Of a stretch of 64,000 bases of DNA, positions 47,401 through 60,199 are shown piece after piece (positions within the stretch are counted from its first letter, which is position 1; every line of letters starts with the position of its first letter). The notes beneath the pieces were generated by a model. The model saw only the letters and a program-made list of their open reading frames with translations, searched no databases and was not told where the DNA came from. This DNA is from Anas platyrhynchos (Eukaryota > Chordata > Aves > Anseriformes > Anatidae): positions 27,399,001 through 27,463,000 of the forward strand of contig NC_092592.1 in the NCBI RefSeq assembly GCF_047663525.1, given 5' to 3'. The translations under genes and the position numbers were made by a program.

Positions 47401-50400
47401 AACAGCACAAGTTATAGCTAAATCTATTAAATATTTCATTAAAAGATATATTATATAAACCTGTTGATTTTGCATACGTTGAGGCAGTCCAGCAGCCAAA
47501 ACCCTGCAATGCAGTTAACACCATTAAAAAAAAAAAGCCATTAAAAAAAAAAAAAGCATTCTTTAATTAAGAGAATTTAGTGCTGAGGAAAAGTATGAGA
47601 CTGACAGCCCTAGGGACTGATGTTTCCTGGTAACGTCAGCCTACCACACTCCACTTCCAGTCACTGAGTACTTAAACACAACCTGTGAAGAAGGAAGTTT
47701 AGAGACAGGTTTAATTTTTTACTTCTCTCACAGGACTATCAACTCAAAGGATAATTTATGCAGAGGCAGAAGACAAGATTATGCTTTTCAAACAAATATA
47801 AGTAACTGCCACAAGTTGCACAATGAATTGCATTTACTCTGCAATGTATCTGGTACACAACTACATTCTAGGAATGTGCTGAACACCCAAATTAAGACAG
47901 AGCATTTATATTGATTTAACATTATTGGAACCAACTGCTTCAGCTGAATGATAATTTAAGGTGAAAGTCAGACAAAGGCTTCCTACAGAACTTCTAGGAC
48001 TTGAAATGGGTATTTTAAGCCTTAAAAATTGTTCCTTTTGGGCTGTTCTGTTTGTAAACTTCTTTTACACTCCATAATATGATTTCTTTTGTCACTATCA
48101 CACCTGTATCCCAGATATACTACGTGAGAGCAGAAAATAGTTGTATCAACAGGCTTATCGGACACTGCAGAAGCTGAAACTTTCCTCTGCCAATACACTG
48201 AGAAGAAGCAAGATGTGAGAAAGACTTCTAATGTCTTATTTTCTATTGCATGGAAGCTGAAGCGCATCAACTTCTGCATTATAAATGAGAAAGTAAAGTA
48301 CATTTCCGATTACAAAATGCAAAGTTAAAAAGATCACAAACTAAAGACCTGAGCCATTAGCATACAAGCAGTTTGCAGACAGGGTTGCCAAACTGAACAG
48401 GAGCTGGAGACCTACTGACTTCTCTGGACAAGTGCATCCCTGAGATCTCGGAAGCATTAAGAGTCCATCTGTACTGCCTATTGGACGAAGCCCCTCTTCC
48501 TGAGGAGACCCAAGGATAAAAGTGATGCATCCTATGTGCCTCTGGGGTCTGCACAAACATTTATAGATACAGTGGGAAACGAAGTATTTCTGGGCAAGTA
48601 GCCAGTCTGCAATTTGGCCTGCCTGGCCTGAGATGTAAAGTGATAGTGCTTGTTACAGAAATAAGTATCTCCTTTTGCAACCTGTGTTTAGCACAGTGCA
48701 GCTCCCACCCTGAAATTCTCAATTCCTGCAAATGGTAGGATCCCAAAATCTAGCAGCACCACAAGACTGCATACATCACATGTAAAGAACTGAATTTAAT
48801 GGTCACCAGCTTAACAGTAGTAGTTTACATGCAAGCCTGGTGATAACCATGAGCAGCCCGCAGCCATAGGAACACATGGTAACAGCTTCTTAAAAGGCCA
48901 CTGGCACAACTTTTTGTCATCTGTAACTTCACTGCATGGGCATCGTGGGTACTCTGACAAAAAGAGGAATACTTAACAGCATGGAGAAGACAGACATCTC
49001 CTCCATGTCCAAGTTCATATTGCAACTCACTAATTCAAATGTGCCTGTGTTTACACTGCAGGTTTTAAACTCTCTGGGATCCTGTAATATGTCTAGTGGA
49101 CTTTACATCTGCATAGTGAAAATGTGCACCACATGTGCTGACTTGAGGTGTTCAGCCTTTTAATGGAGACTGGAGGGAAAACAAGGTTAGAAAGACTGAG
49201 TGGGAAAAATCATCATGCTGAAATTTAATTAAAACTCACAGGAGATCTAGTCACACTTCATTTGTTAAAATTAAGGGACAACGAATGACTGAACTTTCAA
49301 ACTTGCTTTGAGAACTTCAGCCAAGTTTTTACAAGTTATTCTCACGGAGAATTTAAGAACATTCTCAGGAAGTGCCCGAACATGCAAAACCTTGGTGAAA
49401 TGTCAAATGGTCTTCCTAAATCATCTTAACATTGACTGACCTTTGCTTAGGATCTCATTTCTCCTTGACAGCCACTTGCATGGACATCTGATAAACAAGG
49501 ACAGTACACTCCTGAACAAATGTGCTGAACTACTTCATCGAACTAATCGAACAGCACATGTTTAAGAAAAGATACTTCCAGCAGTTTGCAAGGCTGAGCT
49601 CTTTGAGGCAAATGGAAAGCTCCAAAATACAAGCACACACCTGACTGTTGAGTCCGAAGATCCAGTGATGATCACCCGCTCATCGTACTGGAGGCACAGG
49701 ACAGAACCCGTGTGTCCGGTGAGAATTCGCTTGCATTCCAATGTGTTCTTATCCCAGATCTAGGAGAGCAAACATTAGAAAACAGACAGCTAAGTAAGCT
49801 TTTCATCATACCTCAAGGACTTACTGCTCTGACTGGTCTGTTTCTTCTACAACACAGACATCCATATTGCAGATAGAACACATTTAGTGGCATGGGCTGA
49901 TTTTTGTAGTCACATACGGGCTGTTTGGTACAGCACATTAACAACCTTGAAATTACTGGGTTTACTATGAACACTGGTCTTACCTTCTTATCAAGGTACA
50001 GGACACACTAGTTACATAGTCAGTAATTACTAATGGTCAAAAACTCTGCCAGCACATTCAATTCAAGAAGAAAACAGGGTCTCTAGGCTCATGTAAGGGG
50101 CATAAATGCTGCTCAGGTATGAGGTATGAGGTGGGTGAAGGAGAAGGCTAAGTTACTAAAAACAGATTGATTAAGTGCCATCAGCATGCTGTTCTGGAGA
50201 GTTCTCACCTTAATAGTATTGTCTCGTAGGCCACTTACTATCTTCTGATCATCATACTGTAAACAATAAACCCCTTTGCTCGTCTCACTTCGGCAGTGGA
50301 TTCTCTGTAAACTGTGCCTTCCACACCGCCAGTTTGACTCTATTGTCTTGAGGGGAGACAGGAGACAAAAAAGAAGTAAATACAGAACACAGGACTCTTT

Positions 50401-53400
50401 CTTCTTTATTTTTGTTTGTTTGAGAAGACAAGAAATATTGTTATTTACTCTTATTCCTGCAATCAGGCCCATATAATGACAAAACGATTTTCCAGAAAAA
50501 GCAACACGTGATAAAACCAATTAAACAGGCAAAGAGGCCTGGAATACGTATTGTGGCTGAACTCATCTGTGCTGCATGGAATGATGAGGGAGAAGTGACC
50601 TAAAGTTTTCTTTTGTCTTCAACTTTTAACTCTGTGATTTAACAACTAAACAATTGCAGAGAAAGTCTCAGCTAAGGGCTTGTGCAAACCTGCTGCAAGA
50701 GGACCTGAGCACCTCTTTTGCCACTAGGAAACCGCCAGAACCTGGCATTTGGCATTTGCCCACCACTAAATACAAGGCAGCAATGCCCAGTTGTTTCCTG
50801 TTTCCCTAGGTTTTAGGATTGCAGCCTTCAGCAATGCACTTCCTCCCTTGCTCAGTTCCTGACACCTCCCCATATCACCTATAAGATCTCATTTGCGCTG
50901 GATGGAGCACAGCATTGTTAACAGAGAAAGACAAGGTGGTACTGTGTTGCTCTGACATCTGATGTGCAAGGCATACAGACTCCACCTGTAAACAGCTCAC
51001 TGAACAATACAAATCACCCTCTGCTTAAGGGAGCAATCAAATCCTGGGAATTTATAAGTAGCCCAGATCTCCAAACTCTGGACAAACATCATATTTAATT
51101 AAAAACTTATTTCATTAGCATGAAATATGCTCAGAATTTGAGCACCATGAGAAAATCAGGGAGAGTGTAAAAAATACAAAACAAAACAGAACAAACAAAC
51201 AAACAACAACACTTGGAAGCTATTCCTTACCTCTATGTCCTGTATAATTTTGGGGTAAAGTGCTCTGTAGAAGGAGTTGGGTGGAGCGGAGCCATCTGGG
51301 GGTTTGTTTTTAAATAGGTATTGTCCCCTGAAAGACAAAGAACACTCCCATTGAACAGAAAGCATGTTTCAGCATTTTGGAGGAAGGTCTTGCTGGCATT
51401 TTACACATGGGTTACATAACCACTGTTGAAAAGCACACATTCATATTCCAACTTCGTTTACGCAGCAAGACAGAGTGGTTCCTTGTTTGTCTGCCCTGCA
51501 ATACGTTCGTGTTGCACTCAGACAGTGAAAAATTCATGGAAAAACAGTTCCAACTCACTCAGGGAAGGAAAATGTACTATCTAGTTTGGACATGAATCCC
51601 TTCAACTCAATAGGAGGTGAGAATGGCTCATACCCACTATGCACATAACCACGTCAGAGGTCACCTTTCAAACAAAGCATACAAAGAAAATGAGAGAAGC
51701 CAAGGAACCCTCAAACTCACGATGCGCTCAAGGCCAGCTTTGATCTGCAGCAGCAGAAACGGTTTTGGTACACGGACATTTTACTGCTACTGCTGCATTT
51801 TGGTAAGCAACACACTTCATCTGTGGTGCCTTCCTCATTTCAACACTGATTTGGAATACTCATATCCCAAGCTAGATTTTTGCTACAAAAAAAATCCATA
51901 AACGGCAATCACTACCTGCTGTGTAAAAAACTTTAATTCCTCATCCTGAAGTTAAGAAGCCACCAAACACGGTGTGGAAGCTAGTAAACCCCACCATGGG
52001 CGTAGTAACTGCTGTTCTGCCTGGCAACATGCCTCACAAAATGGAGAGAGGCACAAATGCCTCCGAGTGTAATCCTGGCATCAGAGGCACCGAGTTTATA
52101 CTGGGCCAGCTCTCCGCTTCTCCCTCCCTTGCTCCATTATGGCATAATTAATTGCTCAATACTTCCTTGTGCATTTCTTTCTTGTTCTTTCCATACAGCA
52201 TACCTTGAAACTCATTCGAGAGGCTGTACTTTAGCTGCCCTGCGGTACTTTGGGTAAAATCTGTACCAGTGAAATCACAACAGTGAACAGAAACCTTTAG
52301 GTTGTAAGTGGGTAGGTAAACTATAGGACTGAGCAAACAAAATAACAAATGCTAAAGAAAATAACTTGTGACAGTTCTTTAAATAAACTACCTTAAGTTC
52401 AATTTGAGAGAAAGCTGCTTTCTACTTTGGACAAGGGAATCAGCAGCAGCCCCTCATTTGGGGGTAAATATATGTGAGGAAGGGACACCTGGATGCAACC
52501 ATCAACAAAATGGATCCTTACACAATCCGGTCAGGAAATGCATGCAAGAAAATTAAAATTATTGGCCCTGGGAGACCAAAAATGCTTTGGAGATGTGGAT
52601 AAAACTTACGGCATACCCTAGAAGGCTTGGCATAGGTCTAGGACAATTTGTATATAAGCTTATTTGTCTGAAAACCTGTCAGTTGTTTCCAACCTTACTA
52701 TTACAAGGTGTTGTTACCTATAAGCTACATCTCGCTGCATGTAGAGCCAGTTGTTTCAAGGTCAGCTAAGGCACTGTTTGGAATTTCCATGGCATCCCAG
52801 TGACCGCTGTGCTAAGGCTCTGTGACAAAAGAAACTATTGTTGGCAGTTTTTGATGACTGGCCAACTCAATCAAGTATTCAGATGTGCGTAATAGTACCC
52901 AGATTCTGGGCTTCTGTTTAATTTTTCTCTAAATCTGTGTAACCCTTACTGCTCCCTGACGAGATGTCAGCGAGGTGCTGCAGAACTGGGTGTTTCTGTT
53001 GGAAACCAGAAGCTGCAAATGCTGCAATCAGCAAGTCCACATGCAAAGTGAGGAGGTCTAAGCATGTAACACCTCCCTGTCATGCCTCGGCTCTATCTTC
53101 TAGAGCTAATCTGAGGGTAGTCTGATATGGCACAACTCACTCTAGAAGGGTCAGAAAAACCTGAGAAAGAGGTCCAGTAACATTGTGTGATTGTCCTTTG
53201 AGATAAGAAGGATTTTGCAACCTTTTTTTTTAAAAAAAAAAAAAAAAAGTCAGCCTCTATGACTAGTAATGGGCATTAATGTTATTTCTGCAACGTGGAG
53301 GGAACAACTTCAGAACTATCAGCTATTATCTCCAAGATGTGGAGAATGAATAAAGTTCCAGAGAACAAGAAAAACACAATTGTAGCTCTTATATTTTAAA

Positions 53401-56400
53401 AAGGGGGATAAGGCAGACCCAAGGAAATGGTGGACAGTCCAGCTCAACATCACAGACTGCTGGTACTACAGCACGTGGTCAATTAGATGAATTCCTAGGA
53501 GATGACAAGCTGACAAACAATGGCCAAATTTATCAATCCAGAATAAATCGTGTCAAATAGATTTAGTTTCTTCTCACGAGCCATTCTCTTAAGTTAGCTA
53601 GAGAAGTATGATCTTGGTGGAAGTGCTCAAGGGTGGACACATAAATGACTGGCACGTGCAGTTTACCAATGGTGCACTCCAAAAATAAAAGAAGGCAACT
53701 GGGATCTTGCATAGAGTCTGTCCTAGATCTGTCATTACTAAACATTTTCAGTAATGACAAAGAATGGAACAGGGAGTGTATTTACTACATGGCCAGAGAC
53801 ATTAAAGCTGCGAGAAGCTACAGGCACTTTGGAGGACAAGCTGAAACTCATAATGGTCCTGACAAAACAGAGAAATGCTAAGCAGTAGAGAATCTAACTC
53901 AATAAGGACAAGTGCCAGGTTCACCACTTAGTAATACCACAAGCAAGCAAGATGAGAAATAATAGCTGAGCAGAACTTCCACAGAAGAGGTAATTAAAAG
54001 TTATATGAAAGTATTGTATCGCTGTTTTAAAAAGCACATATGCTACTAGAAAGAAGAAAATGGAGTGTTCTCCATAAGGCATGGAAAGCAGTCCTTCCCA
54101 TACTGCTAGATGCTGGTGATGCCTCAGCAGAAGGAAGGTACCCAGCTGGGTGCAGCTCCGGGCTCCAAAAACGGAGCAGAGTGACTGCAGTGAGTTTCAA
54201 CAGAGACAACCAAGAATGATAAGAGGACGGGAAAACAGAGGATGAGGGTTGGTTAGTGCATCCCATATAAAAGAAGCAACAATCTCCCAACCATATAAAA
54301 GGCTACTACAATATGGAGAACAAGAAATTGTGTCTCTGCAGGCTAAATATAATGTGCTAAACTGTAACTAGGAAGACTGTGCCTAGACTTTAGGAAAATC
54401 TAGATATTAGGAAAACGGTGATGTTAGTGAAACAGTGGCATTGCTTGCCCAAGCAAGGCACAGGGGATCTCTATTAGGGAAGGTTTTTAAGAACATGTTA
54501 GATGAACATCTCTGGAATGACTTAAAGAAAGCTCGTTCTGCCTTTGGGACGCAGGAGGGACTAAATAGCCTCCCACAGTCCTCTTCCGACTTACTCTGAC
54601 CTCAACAACACAGAGCAAAAATAGAAGTCCTGAAGAAAGCAAGGCACTAAAAGGGATGCAAAAGTTAACACTGTCATGGTTGTGTTTATTTTATACTCCT
54701 TATAAACATAACACTACTGGAAGCTGATCGACATTGTGTTTATTTTTAAAAGACATTTCACAACCCTGATTTACTTGCCTTTACTCCCTGAGACAAACAG
54801 TAGAGCAAAACTAAGCATGAAATGGGAGTCTTTGTTTGCAACTCCGTATCTTTTTCTTTTTAATGGCAACCAAAATGCCTGAGCTGTCACTTTTATCTTG
54901 TTTATGAAATATTCATACCCAGCTTCCTTTCTGCCAACATCCTAGGGACACCCTTGGAAAAGAAAATTATGTATTAAAGGACGTACCCCTGAGAGGGAAA
55001 GTTCTAATGAAATGTTAACAGAGCAGCTTCAAACTTGAGTGAGACCCACATTGTAGTAAGGCTATTCCAGCTGATTATTAACTAATCTATCTGCATTTCT
55101 AAAGTCCCCTATTCTCCGTGGTACCTACCCTCAGCTTCCAGTTTGAAAATTAAACAGATATCTAATAGTGAAAATCTGCTGAGGAAAACAAACAGACCTA
55201 TCAGGAAAGAACTAATTCATAGCACATGCTGCCCCACTGCCACCCCTAAAAAAGCTCTTCTGCTCTGAACTGCTGACTAGTTTAGTGTTCCCTGGGGCGT
55301 ACACAGCTTCTTAATTTGAACCGAATGACAGCTGGGCGTAAAAATCGCAGTCTGTGTATCTCACTTATCACAGTGGGATAAGAGCATCATCAGATGAGGA
55401 AAGTGAGGAACAAGCCCCCACATTGCCTGCACAGCCAAATGATGTCCCGACTCCCCAGCCCTTGAATTTTGGTTTAGGTGTTTGTGGGGTTTGGGACCAA
55501 CGTGACGTTTCAGGGTGCTACGCACGCCTCTCCAAATGTGGCTTGAAACACGCGGCACCTGCTGTCTTAAATGGGGACAAAAGAGGTGAAGATGCAGTTC
55601 CCTCACCATCCTCTCCTCTCCGACAACCCCCTCCAGAGCGAGTCTGTCCTGACCATCCTCTCGATCAGCTTCTTCCAGAGCATGCCGTCCGACGTCACGC
55701 GGTACCACTCCTTGCACACCAGCTCAGCGGCGCACAGCGATTTGGCATCCAGGTAGGACAGGATGTTCTCAGCAATATGATCCAATCCCCGAGCTGGGAA
55801 AAAAAAAAAAAGAAAAAAAAAGAGAAAAAAAAGAAGTAAATAAAAGCATTATTTGTCTGGGAGATGTGCAGTTTAAAACAACTCCCCTTACTAGTACAAA
55901 GATGCCCTCTCTTCCCCATCCCTTTCTCTTCTACTCTTCTGCATGCAGAGCTGGACCAAATGCACAGAAGAGCATTTGTGGCTAAGTTCAGGAGTGAACA
56001 GCGTTCTCCAACTTCCTTTGGATATAACACAACAAGTCATTAAAAATAATAAAGAATCCAAGAAGTCATTCCAATCTATTTCGATGGGTTTTAGCACTAG
56101 GGGGATATTCTATGGATGGCATTTCCAACTCAGCGACGCAGCCCCCAAAATCTCTCTATATTAGGACCATTTCTCATCTCACTGCTACAGCTGTTCTCAT
56201 GTTCCAACGGCTCAAAAGCTGTTTTTGCTAAAGCAGTAGCTTTTAAACGTAATGAAGAAAAAAATATATATTCCCAATGTGTGCCCTGAAGGGTAGTGGT
56301 ACCTTTAGACATGGGGGAGGGAAAGATATGCAGATGCACAGGGAAGGGGAGAGGGAAGAAGAGGCTGGCTGAGGAGAAAGTGAAGCAGGTTTGCTGGCTT

Positions 56401-59400
56401 CATTCATTTCAGTGGGTGGAGGGAAAATATGCACCAACACTATATAATTTGCAAATATTTTCCAGTGCGGATACCAGGACTGGCTTTGTTTCAACACGGC
56501 TGGAGTAAAAGGTAGAGCAGATGAGTAAAAAGACAGCAAGCAGCAACAATTTCAGGGCATGGCTCTGTAGCCCGGGTAGCTCCTAGCAGCACAAGGAGCC
56601 ATCGCTGCACTGGGGGCAGCAAGGGGATGCTCTGCTTCGTAACCAGAGGGATGGGTTCAGCGAAAACGTGCCCTCATACACTCAGATGCAATCACCAGCA
56701 AGACATCAGAGAAATAAGACGCCTTTTAAATGAGTTGTTGCGTAAATATAACTTGTCTTTGAGGCTGCCAAATTCCTGAGTGAGACAGTGTCAAGACATC
56801 ATCCCACTTCACGGGTCACATTTCGGAGGCTTTGTCAAAGTTGTGGTTGAGAGCCCACTACCCCTCAGGCATCATGTCCACACCAACCCAAAAGGAAGCA
56901 TGGGAGATCGGTATTACATGCGTCTTCCTTCCACTTCACATCCAGGACAACATCCTTTCTTGCTTTCAAAGCAACGGCCTCAAAGACCAGGCCCTGCTTG
57001 TCAGTGACAAAGAAAAAGCAGCCAAGGCAGTTGTACGGTCGCATATTCATATATCAGCAGCCCAAACTGGGTGCAATCAGTTGATTCTGATTAGAGCTCA
57101 TGAGAAACAAAAGGCCCAACCTTTGTTTGGTTTCATTAACTGAAAGATCTCAAACTTATCTCCTGGTGCATGAAAACAAGAAAACTCAGCCCATCTCCTC
57201 ACTCCTTTCAAACATCCTGAGTTTATAAACACGCTGGGTGAGACTTTCTGCCCAGCCTTTTCTGCGTCCATTCACGGAGCAGAAAAAGCCCGGGAATGAT
57301 TCCACGCGCAGCCAGAGAGAGCAGAAAGAAGCCTGACATTTCTTATCTTTATAGGTGCAAAATTAGATGTCAACCTGCAAAATAAAAGCTTCAGCAGCCT
57401 TTATTATGTATTTAATCTGAAAAGATATATACAGCCATTAACAGGAAACACTCTCTTTAAAAAAAAAAAGTGTTTGTAAATTTAGATTGACACTACAGCA
57501 ACTCGTGGAAGGAGAGATATGTTTTGGTGAAGCTGAAGCGGAATTTGCAGGAATTCCACAATTTGGTAGGGCAGACATGGACAATTGTGCTCCCCTCCTT
57601 CCCCACCTTGACACCTGCAGTCCTGAGCTCTCTCCTGGGTGGAAACGGCATATTTGCTTTCCCAATCTGTGTTGTTTCCAATGGGGAAACAGACACCAAC
57701 CCACCAGGACATTAAAAATGCCTGCCCATGCAGCATCCACATTTGCCTTTTTATGTAAGCAGCAAAACAGCAAGAAATTATTTTATACAGGGAACAGATC
57801 AGTGGCTTTAGGAAGCAAGGAACACTGCATGAAGTGGGGACAATATTCCTCACCCACAACTGTGTTTCTGACCCACCTGCCCCTCCTGGATATTCAGGAG
57901 TTTTACTTTAAACCTATTTGTAGTGAGGTGTCATAACTACTATAAGTTTCCATCACTATAAGTCACACTTTTGACCCTAGACAGATCCTTTGCAGACAAG
58001 AAATACTGATGTTTTGGCCTCCCCTTCCCACATTTATGATAAGTGGAAGGGCAGAGCTATTTTGCCCTGGCAGCAAACAAAAATAATTTTATTATTATGT
58101 GAGCCATATATCTGCTGGAGCATCGCTTCCTTAAAAAAAATCTCCTTGCACAAAAGCTTTTGCTAAACTAATGTGAAACACGATTAGCCCTTCAGTCCTC
58201 CATACCAACTGTTAAAAGAATCTTTCAGTTATTTCACACATGAAACCCTTTTAAAATGACTTTGCCCATAAAAAATGTTAAACAGCTTGGAAATGCTAAG
58301 CAAAGGCCTTGTTGGTTTTTTTTTTTTAGAAATGGAACAAAGTTTGTTAAGTACGCAGTTAAGCCGTGTTTTTCAAACAACCTTAATTCTGTCCTAAGCA
58401 CTGGGAAAATATTCTGAGCCAATTTCCTCTATATAAGCAAAGTCTGCTCATGATCTAAAACTACCTCTGGTCATTCTGTGGGACAGCGCTAGGAGGACAG
58501 AGATAAGATGCCTCATGATTTTGGAGTATCTTTATTGTTTTATTTACTTGAGGGGGGAGCAGGAAAGAGAATGAAGGTGTAAAAATGAAACCAGAGTACT
58601 GAACACTTGCACATTTCAGAAAGCTACAAAATACTTCAGAGTTCAGTTGTGTTTTTTTTTATTGACTTAATTCAAATTTTTAGGTTCACCATTCTTTCCT
58701 CAGCAGTTTCTGAGCTTTCCCTTTTCCTGCCACCCTTACTGGAAACCTGCCTATACCAAGGACATTCTGCACCTCCCAGGCTGCAGTCTGAGCCAGTACA
58801 GTTCTTTGTCATTCGTTCTCTCCCTTAGAGAGAATTACATGTATATATATTCACTAGGACATTAGCACTCTGCAAATACGCAAATTGACGCTCGTGCTTT
58901 ATTTAAGCACACAGTTCCCTCAACTGTTCAAATATTCAGATATTAGCTGCCTAATTCTTATCTATTCTGCGCTTGGGTATAGCAAAATTCAAAGCTAAAG
59001 CTGCCTCCTGAATAAGTGTGAAAAGACCACCAACAAATACAGTATGGCTGGGAAATTTTGGATGCCTGTGACAGTATTTCTAATATTTGCCCCAAAAAGT
59101 TCACAAAAAGGGTAGCAGGATGAAATTAAACAAGTGAAAATTAGATATATTAGCTTGCTCTGGTGGAGTTTTGTGGAGTAAAACCTGGAAAAATAATGTA
59201 ACTAACTGTATGCATACTTCCACTTTAAAACTGGGGAAACCAATGCGCTTTCAAAGTACTCTCTGTTTTCCTGAAACAGAACAGCTCCACAAGTTATAAT
59301 GCTGCTCTAAGTACATGAGATTATTGCCACTGGACTACTAAAAACTAGCATAAAGAAGGTACTTAGCATAACTAAGATTTTTTTTTAATGCTACAACAAC

Positions 59401-60199
59401 CATTTGATTACTGGCCACAATGAGCTTAAAAATCCAGAGTCTACATACCTAACGTCATAGCAAAACTCCTGCACTGCCTTTATGCTTTGTACAATTCACA
59501 GTTAAACATATTTTTTCCATCTTTTTTTTTTTCCATCTTATTTAAATTTCAGGCTGAGGAATCCCTTCTGAAGAATGATCAAATGACTGGAAACTCCTCT
59601 CTTCACATAGCTATGTAGTTTTAATTTAAGTTATTTTGGTTATTAATGTATTGTTGTGGGCATTATGAGCACAACTACCTGTCCTGTGGCTTGTGATGAC
59701 TTTCCTTTAAGATACAGATAAGAGCTACTCCTAGCCAAACCATGTTGGTATTAGATCATGCCTAAAGAGATGGTAGGAATACAAAACAAAATGTTCCTAT
59801 GTTTTGCATCGGTATGGAGCTTTTCATTCAAAAGCTATCATCTATTTTGCAAGCTGACCCTTGAAGAGACCTCATCAGTAGGGCTGGCCAAAGTCACAGG
59901 AAGCCAAGTGGAACAGTTTTCTGGAAGACAAGGTGGAAGAGCAAGCTTCCTCTGCCTGCAGAAATACCTGGCAGTGCAGTGATGAAGTCCCTCTGTAACA
60001 TGGGTTTGAGGTATGAGTTTATATGTCCGTGCTGGTAGTGACACATCTGGGAGATGAGGTGCTCCACGAACTCCACCTGGTCAGACTCGGACCACTGTTC
60101 AAAATACTTGACGCAGAGCTCCTTCTCCTTCTCATAGCTTGCAGACAGTTTTCTTTGCTTGGGCACAATCATACTGGAAGTGCCATTGGCAAGTTTTGT
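38436..60199 (-). CDS. BTRC: Beta-transducin repeat containing E3 ubiquitin ligase (beta-TrCP1), 3' part
   Basis: Substrate receptor of the SCF ubiquitin ligase; it binds DSGxxS-type phosphodegrons (beta-catenin, I-kappa-B) and links them to SKP1-CUL1. Ten in-phase exons (minus): 60199-59968, 55793-55607, 51327-51231, 50346-50209, 49759-49641, 47277-47028, 46365-46247, 42618-42508, 41880-41802 and 38597-38436. They encode 497 residues, matching human residues about 109-605. Counting from the first residue shown: about 20-77 dimerisation segment ([19 protein letters not shown]), 79-125 F-box ([20 protein letters not shown]), and 188-497 seven WD40 blades, each ending WD or WN (for example [36 protein letters not shown]). 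The C-terminus is [19 protein letters not shown] and [14 protein letters not shown] fit BTRC rather than its paralogue FBXW11 (recalled as HHNEAVL and SNGLMV). Differences from human are few (for example DVNAGEM for [15 protein letters not shown] for AEPPRSPS). The exons before [10 protein letters not shown] are off the right edge. Confidence 0.97.
38598..41801 (-). other. BTRC last intron
   Basis: 3.2 kb, AT-rich. No exon or recognisable mobile element was seen. Short A and T runs only. Confidence 0.6.
41942..41960. repeat. Poly(A) tract
   Basis: Nineteen A at plus strand, in the BTRC intron upstream of the exon starting KIKVWDL. Confidence 0.9.
42619..46246 (-). other. BTRC intron between WD40 blades 5 and 6
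   Basis: 3.6 kb AT-rich intron. Contains a probable CR1-like relic at 42930-43420. Two moderately long ORFs (43900-44406 plus, 44883-45167 plus) lack known motifs. Nothing else was recognised. Confidence 0.5.
42930..43420 (-). mobile_element. Degenerate CR1-like LINE fragment (tentative)
   Basis: The stretch reads GGGAGCCTCACCAGTCC...GGCAGCTTGTTCCAATGGG...ACCTTCAGAGGG, which resembles the reverse complement of the CR1 3' region (gcagcctgttccagtg / caccctcagagt). Further words of the same kind follow to about 43420. It is heavily diverged and the ends are uncertain. Judged by eye. Confidence 0.35.
47278..49640 (-). other. BTRC intron between WD40 blades 2 and 3
   Basis: 2.4 kb AT-rich intron with short A-runs at 47525-47562 and a GA-rich patch at 47339-47368. 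No exon or element was recognised. Confidence 0.6.
50347..51230 (-). other. BTRC intron before the WD40 linker exon
   Basis: 0.9 kb, AT-rich, with a CAAA-rich patch at 51178-51210. No gene or repeat of note. Confidence 0.6.
51328..55606 (-). other. BTRC intron after the F-box exon
   Basis: 4.3 kb. Carries a T/A homopolymer pair at 53223-53248 and a CR1-like relic at about 53400-54600. No coding exon was seen; flanking exons join in phase (W split TG/G). Confidence 0.6.
53400..54600 (+). mobile_element. Degenerate CR1-like LINE relic
   Basis: Plus-strand words follow the order of CR1 3' ends: CAGCTCAACATCACAGACTG, AATAAATCGTGTCAAATAG, AAGGACAAGTGCCAGGTTCA (compare the CR1 aaGGgCAAGTG.AGGgTcctgCAC), CAGAGACAACCAAGAATG, then GGTTTTTAAGAACATGTTAG, ATGAACATCTCTGG and a GGAGGGACTAAATAGCCTCC...AGTCCTCTTCCGAC end that recalls gactagatgacctccagaggtcccttcc. 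No ORF survives. Assignment is by pattern recall only. Confidence 0.45.
55794..59967 (-). other. BTRC intron before the F-box exon
   Basis: 4.2 kb AT-rich intron. An A/G-rich simple tract lies next to the F-box exon acceptor (55799-55833 plus, giving the acceptor a long pyrimidine tract on the minus strand). A 149-codon plus-strand ORF at 57487-57936 has no recognisable features. Confidence 0.6.

Noticed and set aside
57487..57936. 149-codon plus-strand ORF in a BTRC intron
   Set aside because: No domain or repeat signature, and its composition does not resemble a known protein; probably chance.
38436..60199. FBXW11 (beta-TrCP2) instead of BTRC
   Set aside because: Blade 3 reads [17 protein letters not shown], fitting BTRC rather than FBXW11, and the neighbours POLL and DPCD match the BTRC locus.
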